Part shown: in pieces, positions 41,901-52,699 of the stretch
Layout: each line of letters starts with the position of its first letter
How positions within the stretch are numbered: the first letter of the stretch is position 1
Origin: Tritrichomonas musculus
Taxonomy: Eukaryota > Parabasalia > Tritrichomonadida > Tritrichomonadidae
Assembly (NCBI GenBank): GCA_039105265.1
Contig: JAPFFF010000048.1
Span: 1,054,001-1,118,000 of the forward strand
Reading direction: 5' to 3'
DNA: 64,000 bases
Notes under the pieces: model-generated
Told to the model about the DNA's origin: nothing
Database searches by the model: none
Seen by the model: only the letters and a program-made list of their open reading frames with translations
Position numbers and translations under genes: made by a program

Positions 41901-43738
41901 TACTAGGAAATCATTATTATTTAGGTGATTGTGTCAAAAAAGATTATAAAAAAGCTATGGAATACTTTAAATTAGCAGCAAAACAAAATAACTCAGATGC
42001 TTTTTTATCTTTAGGAAATATTTATTATAACGGTAATGGAGTCAAGCAAAATTTTGAAACAGCCAAAAATTATTATGAATTAGCAGCTAAACAAAATAAC
42101 TCAAATGCTTTTTTAAATTTAGGTCATATGTATTTTAATGGGGAAAGCGTTAAAAAAGATCATTACAAAGCAATGGAATATTATGAATTATCTGCTAAAC
42201 AAAAAAATAAGAATGCTCTGTTTAGCTTAGGATATATGTATTTATATGGTTTTGGAACACCAAAAGATTATTTAAAAGCAAAAGATATTTTTGAACAATT
42301 GGCAAAATTAAATAATTCAAATGGATTGGATCATTTGGGATTAATGTATGAGAATGGTTATGGTGTGAAACAAGATTACTTAAAAGCAAAAGAATATTAT
42401 GAATTGGCAGCAAATTCTGGAAATTCAAGATCTTACGTGCGTTTAGGAGATTTATTCTTTTGTGGTAAAGGAGTCAATGTTGATTATCTAAAAGCAAAAG
42501 AATATTATGAAAAAGCATCAATGTTCCACAATTCAAATGCAGAATTTAAAATTGGATTTTTTTATTTGAATGGCTTTGGAGTAAACAAAAGTTTATTAAA
42601 AGCACAAGAGTATCTAGAATTATCAGCAAGTAAAAATAATGCAAAAGCTTTATTTATTTTAGCTTGCTGTTATTCAGAAGGTAATGAATTTGAAATCAAT
42701 CTAACAAAATCAATTGATTATTTCCAAAAATGCAGTCAAATTCAAATTGAAACAGTAATAACAAATGATCCTGATTTGAAGGTACCGATAGCTAGGTATA
42801 GCAGTGTTAATGAATTTAAATATTTATCAATGAATAATCTTGGATTATTATATATAACAGCTTCTCAAGATATAGAAAAAGGTATTGAATACATCAAAGA
42901 GTCCGCTTTTGCTGAATTTCCATTTGCACAAAACAACTATGGAATAATTTTCCAATTTTATTTGAATAAAATAGAGAATGCCCAGCATATGTATGGTCGT
43001 GCATCAGAACACAACTTTTCATTATCAGAATTCAATATTGGTCATATGTTTGAAAAGGATAATAATATTAAAGAAGCTATAAAATATTATATTAAAGCAT
43101 CAAATGATGAAAATAAACCACTCGAATTCCATGGTAAATATCACTTAGATAAACGCCTTTTGTTATCAAACATATTTATTATTTGCTTGACCAATTTGAA
43201 GCTTGTTCTATATTATTTAACCGAAGAAGAAAATTATATTGAATCTGAGTATTATTTTGTTAAATCACTTTGTAAACTAATTTTTATGACAGGTCTTACA
43301 CCACAATATCGATTTCAATTTCAATTTGATAGAAACAATTCAAATAATATTTTTATATACATCAAAAAATTCATATTATATTCACCTTGCTTTTCTTTAT
43401 TTAATCAGCCTAATCTACCAGAAGACTTAGTGTGGAATGAAGAGTTTGAAGATTATAATTCAAGCATGCCAGTTCATGATGATCTTCAATCTGATATTAT
43501 ATGTAGTCCATTAAAATTATTTAGTTTGATGATTAATGATTCTTTTTTGAAAAATTCTTTTGTAGATCAAATCAAAGATATTATCGTGACAATGGAAAAA
43601 ATATTATATGCACCACCTTATTGCATTTTATTTGGTAGGATTAGTATAGAACATTTCAAGATCAAGAAGCAAATTAATACTTTGAAAGATGTCAATAATC
43701 AATTTTATGAAGGGCTTAATATTAATTCAATTGAATGA
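38993..43738 (+). CDS. Large protein kinase with Sel1 repeats, 1581 aa
   Basis: ATG at 38993, TGA at 43736-43738. Residues 1 to about 200 are of unknown fold. Residues about 215-270 hold an acidic 18-residue repeat in three copies. The kinase domain is at about 280-545: YRDLKPLNILL (406-408 replaces HRD, Asp kept), IIDFETI (DFE 426-428, Asp kept), SSPEQ in place of APE, DIYSFGLVVYFIL. The beta-3 Lys is probably FMQKEI. So it may be catalytically competent though atypical, with a weak glycine loop. Residues about 600-1260 are 18 Sel1 repeats (pattern: A-L-x-x-L-G-x-x-Y-x-x-G-x-G-V-x-x-D-Y-x-K-A-x-E-Y-x-x-x-A-A) with about three diverged ones. The last 250 residues are unassigned. Sel1 arrays act as protein-binding solenoids, so substrate recruitment to the kinase is the likely logic. 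No signal peptide; cytosolic. Confidence 0.9.
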   Translation: MQKISFELININLDDTIERIYSGFSFYFVEAQADIEVVFYDFIKKCKFMTFSILYEFDTKKILTSINDSTINFETSSFPNIVNAIFCTEEKCIIIQKINMMILKKIIKKLEENDIITLNASSDSFLIDMENNSQISEELSNFLDKYDKKIRKNQFVRITIRSIMSYMIRRYFQPTNNFNNNNFFEFGDPSNTKEKNLKSEFYKFFQTSSTNDDENINLNEKSDTLSSKDKCEDINLNEKSDTLSSKDKCEDINLNEKSDTLSSKDKCEDINLNENTLENFMKSDFIILRKIYNNNNFTFNLVFHMKTFHIFMQKEINDNIKNPDIIMKNEIYFCQNYSHRCFTPFYGFLRDRSHNIIGFIYKYLCNGSLKAFIESDHKNYDELFQLNAISRISQGINYIHSNSLIYRDLKPLNILLDNDFIPYIIDFETIRHPFDSNESPDICMTSDIGCQLYSSPEQNKFSNSNVSYPSDIYSFGLVVYFILEKKDLLSDINSLMNSDFVEKIKFINSSINMQNLIKNCLKYDPGMRISIKDIMKILEKEISSFLILEKYVLKDEASMNISNIIQFLYENSLLLNDIQTSDEKIENILKISFFQKLFSVKKNESLFYYLLGKYYFHGLNQKQDIIKAKKYFELSAKHNNPDALFFLGELYYNGNTVKQDYLKAKEYYELAAKQNHSDALFNLGGLYYDGFGVEKDYLKAKEYYELAAKQNNSNALLNLGCLYYDGFGVEKDYLKAKEYFELSSKLNNSNANVNLGYYYFDGKEGEKNINKALKYFEMAAKQKNTKAMVFLGIQYSEGTIFERNYLKAKEYFENAAKLNDPYALMRLGSFYEYNILFEQDYSKAKEYYELAAKQNYPFAFAFLGFLYKEGKGVKQDYLKAKEYFELGAEQSNSTALLGLGSLYLDGLGVKQNYATAKYYIELSAMQNNLNALLSLGNMYIKGIGVEQNIKKGIKYIELSANQNNADAQLVLGNHYYLGDCVKKDYKKAMEYFKLAAKQNNSDAFLSLGNIYYNGNGVKQNFETAKNYYELAAKQNNSNAFLNLGHMYFNGESVKKDHYKAMEYYELSAKQKNKNALFSLGYMYLYGFGTPKDYLKAKDIFEQLAKLNNSNGLDHLGLMYENGYGVKQDYLKAKEYYELAANSGNSRSYVRLGDLFFCGKGVNVDYLKAKEYYEKASMFHNSNAEFKIGFFYLNGFGVNKSLLKAQEYLELSASKNNAKALFILACCYSEGNEFEINLTKSIDYFQKCSQIQIETVITNDPDLKVPIARYSSVNEFKYLSMNNLGLLYITASQDIEKGIEYIKESAFAEFPFAQNNYGIIFQFYLNKIENAQHMYGRASEHNFSLSEFNIGHMFEKDNNIKEAIKYYIKASNDENKPLEFHGKYHLDKRLLLSNIFIICLTNLKLVLYYLTEEENYIESEYYFVKSLCKLIFMTGLTPQYRFQFQFDRNNSNNIFIYIKKFILYSPCFSLFNQPNLPEDLVWNEEFEDYNSSMPVHDDLQSDIICSPLKLFSLMINDSFLKNSFVDQIKDIIVTMEKILYAPPYCILFGRISIEHFKIKKQINTLKDVNNQFYEGLNINSIE
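39634..39816 (+). repeat. 54-bp in-frame tandem repeat (three copies plus part)
   Basis: Encodes NLNEKSDTLSSKDKCEDI three times within the linker before the kinase domain. The copies are identical at the DNA level, so the expansion is very recent and probably length-polymorphic. Confidence 0.95.
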
Positions 43739-44114
43739 AATAATTGAATTTTACTTTTTTTTAAATTATTATTTTATTATTTTGATTTTTTTTTTTTTTT
43801 TTTTTTTCTATTCATTTATCAAGTTCAAATTGTCAGGTTTCCCTTTCTTGACATCACTTTTATCAGGGATGTGAAAAGGGCCGCCCGGGCAAGCTCGGGT
43901 AGAATGTCACTTTTTTGCCCGGGCAAAATTTATGGGACGAAAAGTGACATTGCCCGTCTATGCTCTTAAAAAATATAAGAATATTAAACTATTATTATTA
44001 AAATAAATTATTATAATTGCTTTAAAATTAAAAAAAAATATGAATATTAAAGAAAGAGAAACTTGACATCAATCTTCTATATATTTTTTTTTTTTTCTTT
44101 CAAATTCATTAGGT
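43739..44114. other. Gap with a GC-rich inverted repeat
   Basis: Includes a poly(T) run near 43784-43808 and a GC-rich stretch of about 90 bp (43878-43965). This holds GCCCGGGC palindromes and a stem ATGTCACTTTT (43904-43914) / AAAAGTGACAT (43940-43950), with CGGGCA (43886) / TGCCCG (43951) outside it. It is strongly different in composition from its surroundings. It could be a small mobile element end or a structured RNA; no protein frame was seen. Confidence 0.5.
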
Positions 44115-44699
44115 CAATTCATGAAATTAATTTGGTGTTGCCTCAGCAATGCTATATCTTCACTCCCACAACATAGTCCAACGTGATTTAAAGCCAAATA
44201 ACATTCTTATGGTCTTTCATAAATATTACATAGTGAATCAGCTGCGTCTACTGTACTTTTCACAAAAAGTATTAATTGATGCCGAATATACACAAGAAGG
44301 TGACGTTTGTTCATTTGGAATCATTGCTTATGAAGTAATCACAAATGACCAACCTTTTAAAAATTGCTCCTTTACCGAATTATTCGTAAAAGGGACAAAC
44401 CGAGCTTGAAAACTTTTTGAATGCAAATTCCGAATTCTTACATAAATTTGATTGAAAGATGTTGGGCACAAAAACAGTCAAATAGTCCAACTTTTGAACA
44501 AATGGTTGATGAACTGAAAAACGAAAGGGAATTTATAACCGACTTGAATAATGAAGTGGACTTTATCAATTATGTTGACTACATTGACGACATCCAAATT
44601 TCCTTTGAAAAAGGGAAAAAGATTGTTTCAATTGAGGAGTTCATTAAACGGAAAAAAGGGGAACCTGATGACTCTGATGATGATGTTTTCTTAATTTAA
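44115..44699 (+). pseudogene. TKL-like kinase C-lobe fragment
   Basis: From about 44130 a frame reads FGVASAMLYLHSHNIVQRDLKPNNIL (HRD changed to QRD). The DFG region is scrambled (FHKYYIVNQLRLLYFSQ). It resumes at DAEYTQEGDVCSFGIIAYEV. After a frameshift near 44410 comes NSYINLIERCWAQKQ, then the standard linker of this family (EREFITDLNNEVDFINYVDY) and an acidic end DDSDDDVFLI at 44699. The whole N-lobe is absent. It is a dead kinase fragment whose helix-F region shares sequence with the chimera ending at 38165. Confidence 0.85.
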
Positions 44700-44837
44700 A
44701 ATTTTTTGTATTGTTATCAAAAAAAAATTCAACTTAATTTTTATAATTTTTTAATGTTTATCTCATTTAATTACATACTTATGATTTATATCGCATAATA
44801 TTTATTAATATTTGATACTATTTTATTTAATTACATA

Positions 44838-46916
44838 TAGTTAGTGGACAAAAGTCAATTTCTGGACAAAAGTCTGTTTCACTACTGTTTCTTCATTATA
44901 GAATAATAATTTTTCCATGAAAATTTATAATAATAAAATGCATTAAATGCAATCATTTTTTATACCATTAAAAAGTATTTTAAAGGAAAAATAAAATCAT
45001 ACAAATAATTGATAAAAACTATCATATGTTTTCCTTTTTTAGTATTTGTATTTATATATATATTTATATTTAATTGATGGGAATTTTTCTTCATATTACT
45101 ATGTTTTTATTAAGATAATTTAAAATATTTCTTTTGGCATCAGTCTCAAAAAGTTCAAAAGTAAACTTTTTGAAACATATACTAAAAATCTTTTAAAATT
45201 GAAGAAAAATGAGCATTTATTAAAGAGTAATGGTAAGTAAAAAGAGTAATGGCTGTAAAATAATTGATAAATCAAATTTATAAATACTAATTATTCATTT
45301 TTATTTTTATCAAAATCTAATTAAAAATTATTCATTTTTAATATAAAAATTATCTTCTAAGATCAATAAATACAGACATTGATATGAAAAATGGAAAAAA
45401 TTGAATTGGATGGCATACTTGTTTATTAAATTAACATAGAAAAATGAATTGGTGCTTATTATGTAATCACTTTCGCTTGTTACAATATTATAAGATGAAA
45501 CTAAATCATCAAATGAATATTATTTCTGCAAATTAGGTATCATGCTAATATATATATATTACTTTTAATTTTGAAAAGATGCCCAAATAAATTTGAAACA
45601 AACAAAACAGTAGTACCTAATTTTAATTAATGAAATATTGAATAAAATATTCAATATTTATTTAAATGACAAAAAAATGAATGCAAATAATTGAATTTTA
45701 GAAAATTTCTCGGCTATTTTTTTATCTTATGGATATATTATAATTATATATCTTTTATATTCCAAAAAAAATTTATATATATTCTTTATTTCAATTTTTC
45801 CAAATAATCATATCTGATAATATTAATTCAGAATTATATTATGTTTTATATATATATAGTGTAAATATGAAAGAAAAACTTGTTCATAAAAAGTGAAGTT
45901 ATATTGCTTAAAATAGCTCAGAAGATAGTAAAAAAACATTTTTGAATTCAAAAAATTATTAACTTAAAATAAACATCATTATCCAGCTGAATTTTTCATG
46001 AAATACTGTGATTTCTATATATTATTATACCAAAATACACGTATTAGTATATTATATAAACAAAATGTGGAGACTATGACAACTCTGCAGAAGAGGTCAT
46101 CTTAAAAATATATTATAAAAAAGAATGATATTTACAAATCCGATCTATAATTTTTATTATTATTAGATTATTTGAGAATCATCTACGATATAATTCTTAT
46201 TGAATAAATAAAATAAATAAAATATGAATAAGAATTGGAAGGAAATATGAAATTATTAAAAATATGGATTTCAATGAATTTCACCAAAATTTCAAATAAT
46301 AAAGCATTTAAACATATAAAATGAAACATACACAATCAAATATTTAGAATACTTTATATTGTGTCTTAAATACAAAATATCATTATATTTGTTGAATTTT
46401 TATTTTTTAAAAAAAATGGCGTTTATCCAAATGTATAAAGGATATTCTTCAAAATAAATAGCATATTAATGAATAGCTTAAAATTGTTTATTAGTTAATT
46501 AACATGCCATTTCCTAAAAGGTATGATTTTAATATAAAATTTTCAAATTTTCAGAATATTTGATATTGTATAAAAAAGAGTCAATATCAAATAATTAAGT
46601 TCTCACACAATTTATATAATGAAGATTAATAGTATTAGTATATAAATGTTATATTATAAATCTTGAATCTTATTTAATTTTTGAAAAATTAACGATTTTA
46701 TTTTTTTTGTCCTATCAAAATTGAATAAAGGAATTTTCATGAATATAAAAGAAATTAGTATTTACTTGAATTAAATAAAATATTTATACATAAATATTTT
46801 ATATTCATTATAAACAAAGAGTGAAAACTCTCTAAATTGTTTTAAAAAACTTATTTTTTTCGACATGTGAAGTGAAACAGACTTTTGTCCAGAAACAGAC
46901 TTTTTTCCACTAACTA
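44838..46916. mobile_element. 2.08-kb TIR element without coding capacity
   Basis: TIRs of about 48 bp. The left begins TAGTTAGTGGACAAAAGTC, and the right, read inward from 46916, TAGTTAGTGGAAAAAAGTC. TA lies at both flanks (44836-44837 and 46917-46918). Each TIR contains two adjacent direct copies of an 18-bp unit like TGGACAAAAGTCTGTTTC. The interior is very AT-rich and stop-rich in all frames. It is a non-autonomous element, with end structure like the neighbours at 47192 and 48863 and the one at 3026. Confidence 0.85.
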
Positions 46917-47191
46917 TATTTCATTAATTCCATTGATATAAATTCCTGCAGCTTTACTTTCCAAATTTATGTTTAGGATAAAATATTTCTCTATTTTCAA
47001 TGTTTAAAAGGAATGCTCATTAATATAGGATTGATCTCCAACTTTTTCCTATAAAAAATTTTTTTTAACATTTCAGTAATATTTACTGATTAAAATAAAA
47101 ACAATGTGAAATATCTTTAAAAAAAATCAAAATATCAAGGATTTTTTTTGACCTTACTAGTATATAAATACAAATGCTCAAAAGAAATATA

Positions 47192-48655
47192 TAGTTGGTG
47201 GACATAATTCTGTTTTGGAGACATAATTATGTTTTCACATCATTTCTATATATTCAAATTGGACTTTTAAAAAAACAATTGTAGAACAATTAATATCATA
47301 TTGGATACATTCTATTCCCCGATTTTCATTCACTTTTATCAAACTAAATTTGATCAAAAATATGATATCGAATTTCTAATTTCTGAATATTTTTTTATTA
47401 TTTGAAAAAAATTATAATTTACTTTTCATCTATAATTAAAATGTATCATTATTATTTATTGAAATAAAATAGATAATTAGAAAAAATGGTTTCATTTTCA
47501 TTTCACTACTCAAAAAAACTCATTTCATATCACATTTCATTCTTTTACAATAAAAAAAAGGTTGTTTTAATTTGCTCTAACATAGTTATTATTTTAGAAT
47601 ATAATGTATATATTATATTTTAGAAAAAAATTTATTGAAATAATAATTATATAAAAAGAAAAAGTGTTTTCAAAATATGACAAAAATCATTCATACAAAA
47701 TTACTAATTTTGAAAAATGAGTTTATTTTATTTCAAATTAGATGCAGTATTAATCATCTATATGATGCATATAATATATTAAATATAATAATATGGTTGA
47801 AAAAGAATCAATCTTGGAAAAATTTCATTTTTCTTTTTTTCATTCAAAATCATTCATAAATCACTCATGCATAATTGATATGATTTCAGAATTACATTAT
47901 TTGATAACACATACAATGAAATATATTATTAATCCTCTAAAAATCATTGTTGTCCATCAAGATTTCAGGTTTTTCTAAGAAATATACAAATTTCACTTTT
48001 TTATTTTTTCTATTATAATAGCATTAAAAATAGCAATTAATCAATAAATATTAGGTAAGTATAGAAGAACTATTAAAATAATGAAAATAATTTCTCAATG
48101 TCTAAAATTGAAAGTCTTTATAAGTTATTTCAGAAGTTACTTTTTTTCATTAAGGTAATAGATCTTGAGTAGAACCGCCAATTTTATTCTTTCAATATCA
48201 TTACACTATATGCATTATATCAAATATTTAAATAAAAATTTAAAAGTTTTTATTTTTTATTGGAAAAAAACAAAAAAGTGATATGATTTTTAACTTTATT
48301 TTGTGCATCAAAATTTTCTTATATGAAAGTTTTTAGATATCAATTATCTGACAAAATTATATCATTACTGATTATGAATTAATGATATTATTATTAAATC
48401 CCAAGTTTCAATTATTGAGAATAAAATAAGCATTTTGACTTTTTTTTACATTAATGGCAAAATTTCATATAAATCACAAATATAATAGCTCATTTAATTA
48501 AATAATGATGTACATAAAATACATTAATAAAGTATATAATATTATCAAATTATCTTTAAAAAGTATTGAGAAAAATGTGTTTTATTTTTGTGTACCATTC
48601 AAAAAGTTGAGCAAACATGATTATGTCCCAAAAACATAATTATGTCCACCAACTA
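47192..48655. mobile_element. 1.46-kb TIR element without convincing coding capacity
   Basis: TIRs of about 46 bp starting TAGTTGGTGGACATAATTC (left) and TAGTTGGTGGACATAATTA (right, read inward), flanked by TA (47190-47191 and 48656-48657). Two direct subrepeats (GGACATAATTxTGTTTT) lie within each TIR. The terminal TAGTTRGTGGACA is shared with the 44838 element only 270 bp away, so both probably use the same transposase. The interior ORFs (about 60 codons) are not recognisable and look random. Confidence 0.85.
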
Positions 48656-48862
48656 TATATTGAATTTATCTGAATTATATTCAAAAACATTATTATCTAA
48701 TATCATTAAATATAAGCCATAAATCATAAAATAAATATAATATACATGATAAATATAAATTGAAAAGTGTATTTTATATTATATAATAATATCATAAAAG
48801 AGAATTGATGTTTTTTTGTGAGAATCAAAAATAAATAATGGGCAAAATCATAAAAATGAATA

Positions 48863-49252
48863 CAGTAAGGTTTCAAAATTGGAAAACGTTTCAAAATAGG
48901 AAAATCGACTTTTTGAGAAAAAAATTTTCATTAATAAAAATGAAAGAAATAAAGAAATAGAGAGAAAATCTTGTTTAAACCTACCGTTTTAAGAAATAAT
49001 ATTTCCATGATTAAGTTTATCACACAGCTGTTTGTGACATTATATTCATCAAATAGTGTTTTCCTATCTCTATATGAAAAAATGAGCATCATTCAAAAAG
49101 TGGATTTTCCATTTTCGCAACGCTATAAAGGAAAATCCAAATTTGAATTAAATTCGTTATTTTGACTTTTATTTTAAATTCATTTTAATCGTTTTCTATG
49201 AAAAAGTAGATTTTCCTCTTTTGAGACGTTTTTGAATTTTACAACCTTACTG
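48863..49252. mobile_element. 390-bp TIR element (Tc1/mariner-type ends)
   Basis: TIRs of about 52 bp begin CAGTAAGGTTTCAAAATTGG (left) and, read inward, CAGTAAGGTTGTAAAATTC (right). TA flanks both (48861-48862 and 49253-49254); TACAGT-type termini are usual for Tc1/mariner elements. Each TIR again has two tandem subunits of about 18 bp (TTTCAAAATTGGAAAAC / TTTCAAAATAGGAAAAT). A 64-codon frame inside (48971-49165) has no recognisable transposase motif. Non-autonomous. Confidence 0.85.
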
Positions 49253-49468
49253 TATGTTATTTTTAAATGTAGTATATATTGAAATATTTGATATAAAAGT
49301 AATATATTATTTTAAAATATATTATTTTAAAATATAAATTTTCTAATATATATTATAATTATAAATATATAATAAAACCATAAATGTAAATATTATATCG
49401 AAATAATTTACAAATATTATTTTTCAAAATTGAAGAGGCATTGAAAAGTAAAAAACAATTCTCAATTT

Positions 49469-49474
49469 TCATTT
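49469..49474 (+). promoter_or_regulatory. Inr-like TCATTT, LRR-kinase gene
   Basis: TCATTT lies 19 bp upstream of the ATG at 49488, fitting TCA(+1)YTW and the usual short trichomonad leader. Confidence 0.55.
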
Positions 49475-49487
49475 TCCGTTATAACAA

Positions 49488-52141
49488 ATGAAAGCAAAGC
49501 CCACTATTACAAAACCTGATACATCTAAAAAAGGTGACCCAAAGAATAGGCGGACCGAATCAAATTATTCGACAATAAAACCAGCCCCACCAAGTTCAAG
49601 AAATAATTCTTCTAATCCTCGATCAATAAATCCAAGATTCAATTTGAAAGTAATACCAGAAAAATATTTATTAAATCCCAATGATTTTGAACCCTTTAAC
49701 AAAGATCCAGTTACAGGAGGATTTGGGATAATTAATTTGTTCGAAATAAAGCTACTGGTAAAGAATATGCAGCCAAAACCAGTCATCGAAAAACTACCCC
49801 ACAAGAACGCAAATTTGTTCTTCGAGAGTTGAACATATTAATGAAAGTTCAACATCCAACAATTATTCATTTTGAAGGATTCTCATTTCAAGACTTCCAA
49901 GGCTACGACAATATTACCATATTCATTGATTACATGGAAAAAGGGACTCTCTCTGATATTCTAGAAAAAGAGCAACATTCATTATTACCATTAGATTTTG
50001 ACAACACGAAACGTCAAATGATTCTTGTTGGAATTTCGCGAGGCATGATGATTCTTCACAAGAACAATGTTATTCATCGAGATTTGAAGCCAGAGAACGT
50101 TTTACTTGACAATGATTACAAACCGCTAATAACCGATTTTGGTCTCTCAAAAATATTCACTTCACAAAATTCACAAAGTCAATCAATGGCGACATGCGGA
50201 ACATACGCTTACATGGCACCCGAGGTTATTGAAGGAAACCGCTTCAGTACGAAGGCGGACGTTTACGCATTTGGAATTTTGATGTACGAAGTTGTGACGG
50301 GAACAAGTGCGATGAAAAGCATGACCAACAATAAACCATTCAATGCACGAAAGTTCATGAATTCTGTCGTAAGTGGAGGAAGACCGACTTTTCAAGACGA
50401 AGAAATAAAGCCTGGATTAAGAAGAATGATCGAACAATGCTGGTCAAATAATCCTGATGAACGGCCCACTTTTTCAGAACTTTATTCAAAATTGAGTCTA
50501 GCTGATGAAGAATTTTATATCGATAATGACAACAATATTTGTGAAGCAGTCTTTAAACTTGAAGTTGAATATGAAGATAACGAGGATTCGCTAATACCAA
50601 CCAATTTCTGCTTCGATTATGTCGATTTCGATGAACTTTTCCTTTATATCGACGAAATAAATGAAGAGACAAATAGTTCTAGCAATGATGAACAACTAAA
50701 GTCACTCAAGAATGAGATTAACGAATTGAAAACGCATGCTAAAAAAGTGGAAAATGAAAACACCGCTTTAAAGAACGACGTCTCAAATATCAAGAATGAA
50801 AATAAGCAATTGAAAAATGACATTTCCGAGTTGAAAGAAATCATTTCGAACCTGAAGAATGAGCAGCAAAAAATAGCCAATATGAATATTTGTAATCAAA
50901 TAGAGAAACCACCGGAAGAAGAACTTCAAGATGAATGCATTGAACTTGCAGAGAAAGCCAAATCAGAGAAACTGACATCGATCGAACTTCCACCATTCTT
51001 ACAAAAAGTTCCTGATTCTTTATTGGAAGGTTGTGATGAATTGAAAACAGTCAAAATTCCTTTTTCTGTAACAGAAATTGGATCTCGCGCTTTTGCTAAT
51101 TGCTCGTCATTGTCACAAGTCAGAATTCCTTCTTCTGTGACCAAAATCGGAGAATATGCTTTTTATAGATGTTCTTCATTGACCAAAATTGTAATTCCTT
51201 CTTCTGTTACATCAATTGGTCCAAACGCCTTTTGGCAATGCTCATCATTGAAGCAAATAACGATTCCTTCATCACTAACAGTACTTGACTTTTCTGTTTT
51301 ATCTGAATGCTCATCATTGACACAAATAACAATTCCATCATCTGTAACTGAAATTGGAATAAATGCTTTCGAACAATGTTCATCATTGTCACAAATCACA
51401 ATTCCATCTTCTGTATCTAAAATTGATCCAACTTTTTTAGCCAATTGCTTTAATATAAAGGAAATAACAGTAACTCGTTGTGGAGAAGAGAGAGTTAAAT
51501 ATTCTGAAGATAAATTTCTTCTTCACAAAACAGATTCAAGTAGCGATACTTTTGATACTCTTCTTTTTGCAATTTCAAATAGTAAAAAAGTAATTATTCC
51601 ATCATTTATTAAAACAATTGGATCATTATCTGGATGTTCATCAATGACACAAATCACAATTCCATCATCTGTAACTAAAATTTTGCAATATGCTTTCAAT
51701 GGATGTTCTTCGTTAACAGATATCAAGATTCCTCCTTCTGTAACTGAAATTGGGGACTATGCCTTCTCAGGATGTTCATCTTTGACACGAATTACAATTC
51801 CTTCTTCTGTAACTGAAATTGGATCATATGCTTTCAATAAATGTCAATCATTAATTAATATTTCAATTCCTTCTTCCATATGTTTAATCAGATTTTCTTC
51901 TTTCTCTTATTGTACATCATTGGCAGAAGTCACAATCCCATCTTCTGTAACTTCAATTGAATCTTATGCTTTCGAAGGATGTACATCATTGACACAAGTT
52001 ACGATTCCTTCTTCAGTAACTAAAATTGGATCTTATGCTTTCGGTGGATGTACATCATTGGCAGAAGTCACAATCCCATCTTCTGTAACTGGTAATGCGG
52101 AGAATGCTTTCTCTTCAAATACAAAAGTTATAAAAGCATGA
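49488..52141 (+). CDS. TKL-like kinase / coiled-coil / BspA-type LRR fusion, one frameshift
   Basis: The ATG at 49488 is followed by a basic Ser/Pro-rich leader, then the kinase glycine loop (VTGGFGIINL). At 49734-49743 (AATTTGTTCG) the frame slips by one base; the other frame continues RNKATGKEYAAK (beta-3 Lys kept) without any ATG, showing it is the same gene. The catalytic motifs are intact: VIHRDLKPEN (HRD at nt 50075), ITDFGLSK, YMAPEVI, DVYAFGILMYE, CWSNNPDERPTF. A coiled coil follows (about nt 50690-50885). Next comes an acidic helix ending KLTSIELPPFL, then about 14 LRR_5 repeats (IPSSVTEIGSYAFNKCQSL) to a TGA at 52139-52141. A kinase with an LRR tail suggests a cytosolic sensor or adaptor. 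The frameshift would be a recent mutation, programmed slip or sequencing error. Confidence 0.85.
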
Positions 52142-52699
52142 AATATAATTTATACAGAGCTGCTTTAAATAAAATTAACTAAACAAAAAAAATTTTTCAA
52201 AGATGATGATGAAAGGATTAAAAGATGACCATTTATATATTCAAATATTTCTTATAGGAAATTTTTATTTTTATCGTTTTTTAAATGAAACCAAACATCC
52301 TAGATTTGATTTTTAACATTAATTTTATATTATATTATAGGGGTTCATTTAATAATTTAAATGATAAATAATTATCAACATATGTTGTTTATATCTTTTT
52401 TTGCTCTTTAATTTAATCACTTCTGTTATTCATTTGATCTATTTTATAGTTTAATATCATGGAAAACAGATTTTTTTGAATCAAAATACCTAAAAATCTG
52501 CCCTTTATTTTTATAAATTATATGTATATCAGTGTTTTTTTTATAAATTATATGTATTAATTCCAGTGAACAATCATCAAATTATTATATTAAAAGTTGT
52601 TTTTACTTATTTTCATTTGATGAATCTTGTCGGTCATTTTTGATAAAGACTCATTCAATTTCATTTCTGAATAGTTTTTTAAATATTTCAAATAATAAA
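52142..52699. other. Intergenic DNA with the IFT74 promoter
   Basis: AT-rich. It holds two copies of TTATAAATTATATGTAT (about 52514 and 52540). A TCATTT at 52661 lies 39 bp before the IFT74 ATG and could be its initiator. No gene. Confidence 0.5.

Noticed and set aside
47677-47978. Two overlapping frames of about 60 codons inside the 1.46-kb element
   Set aside because: No motif, random composition, and no transposase features.
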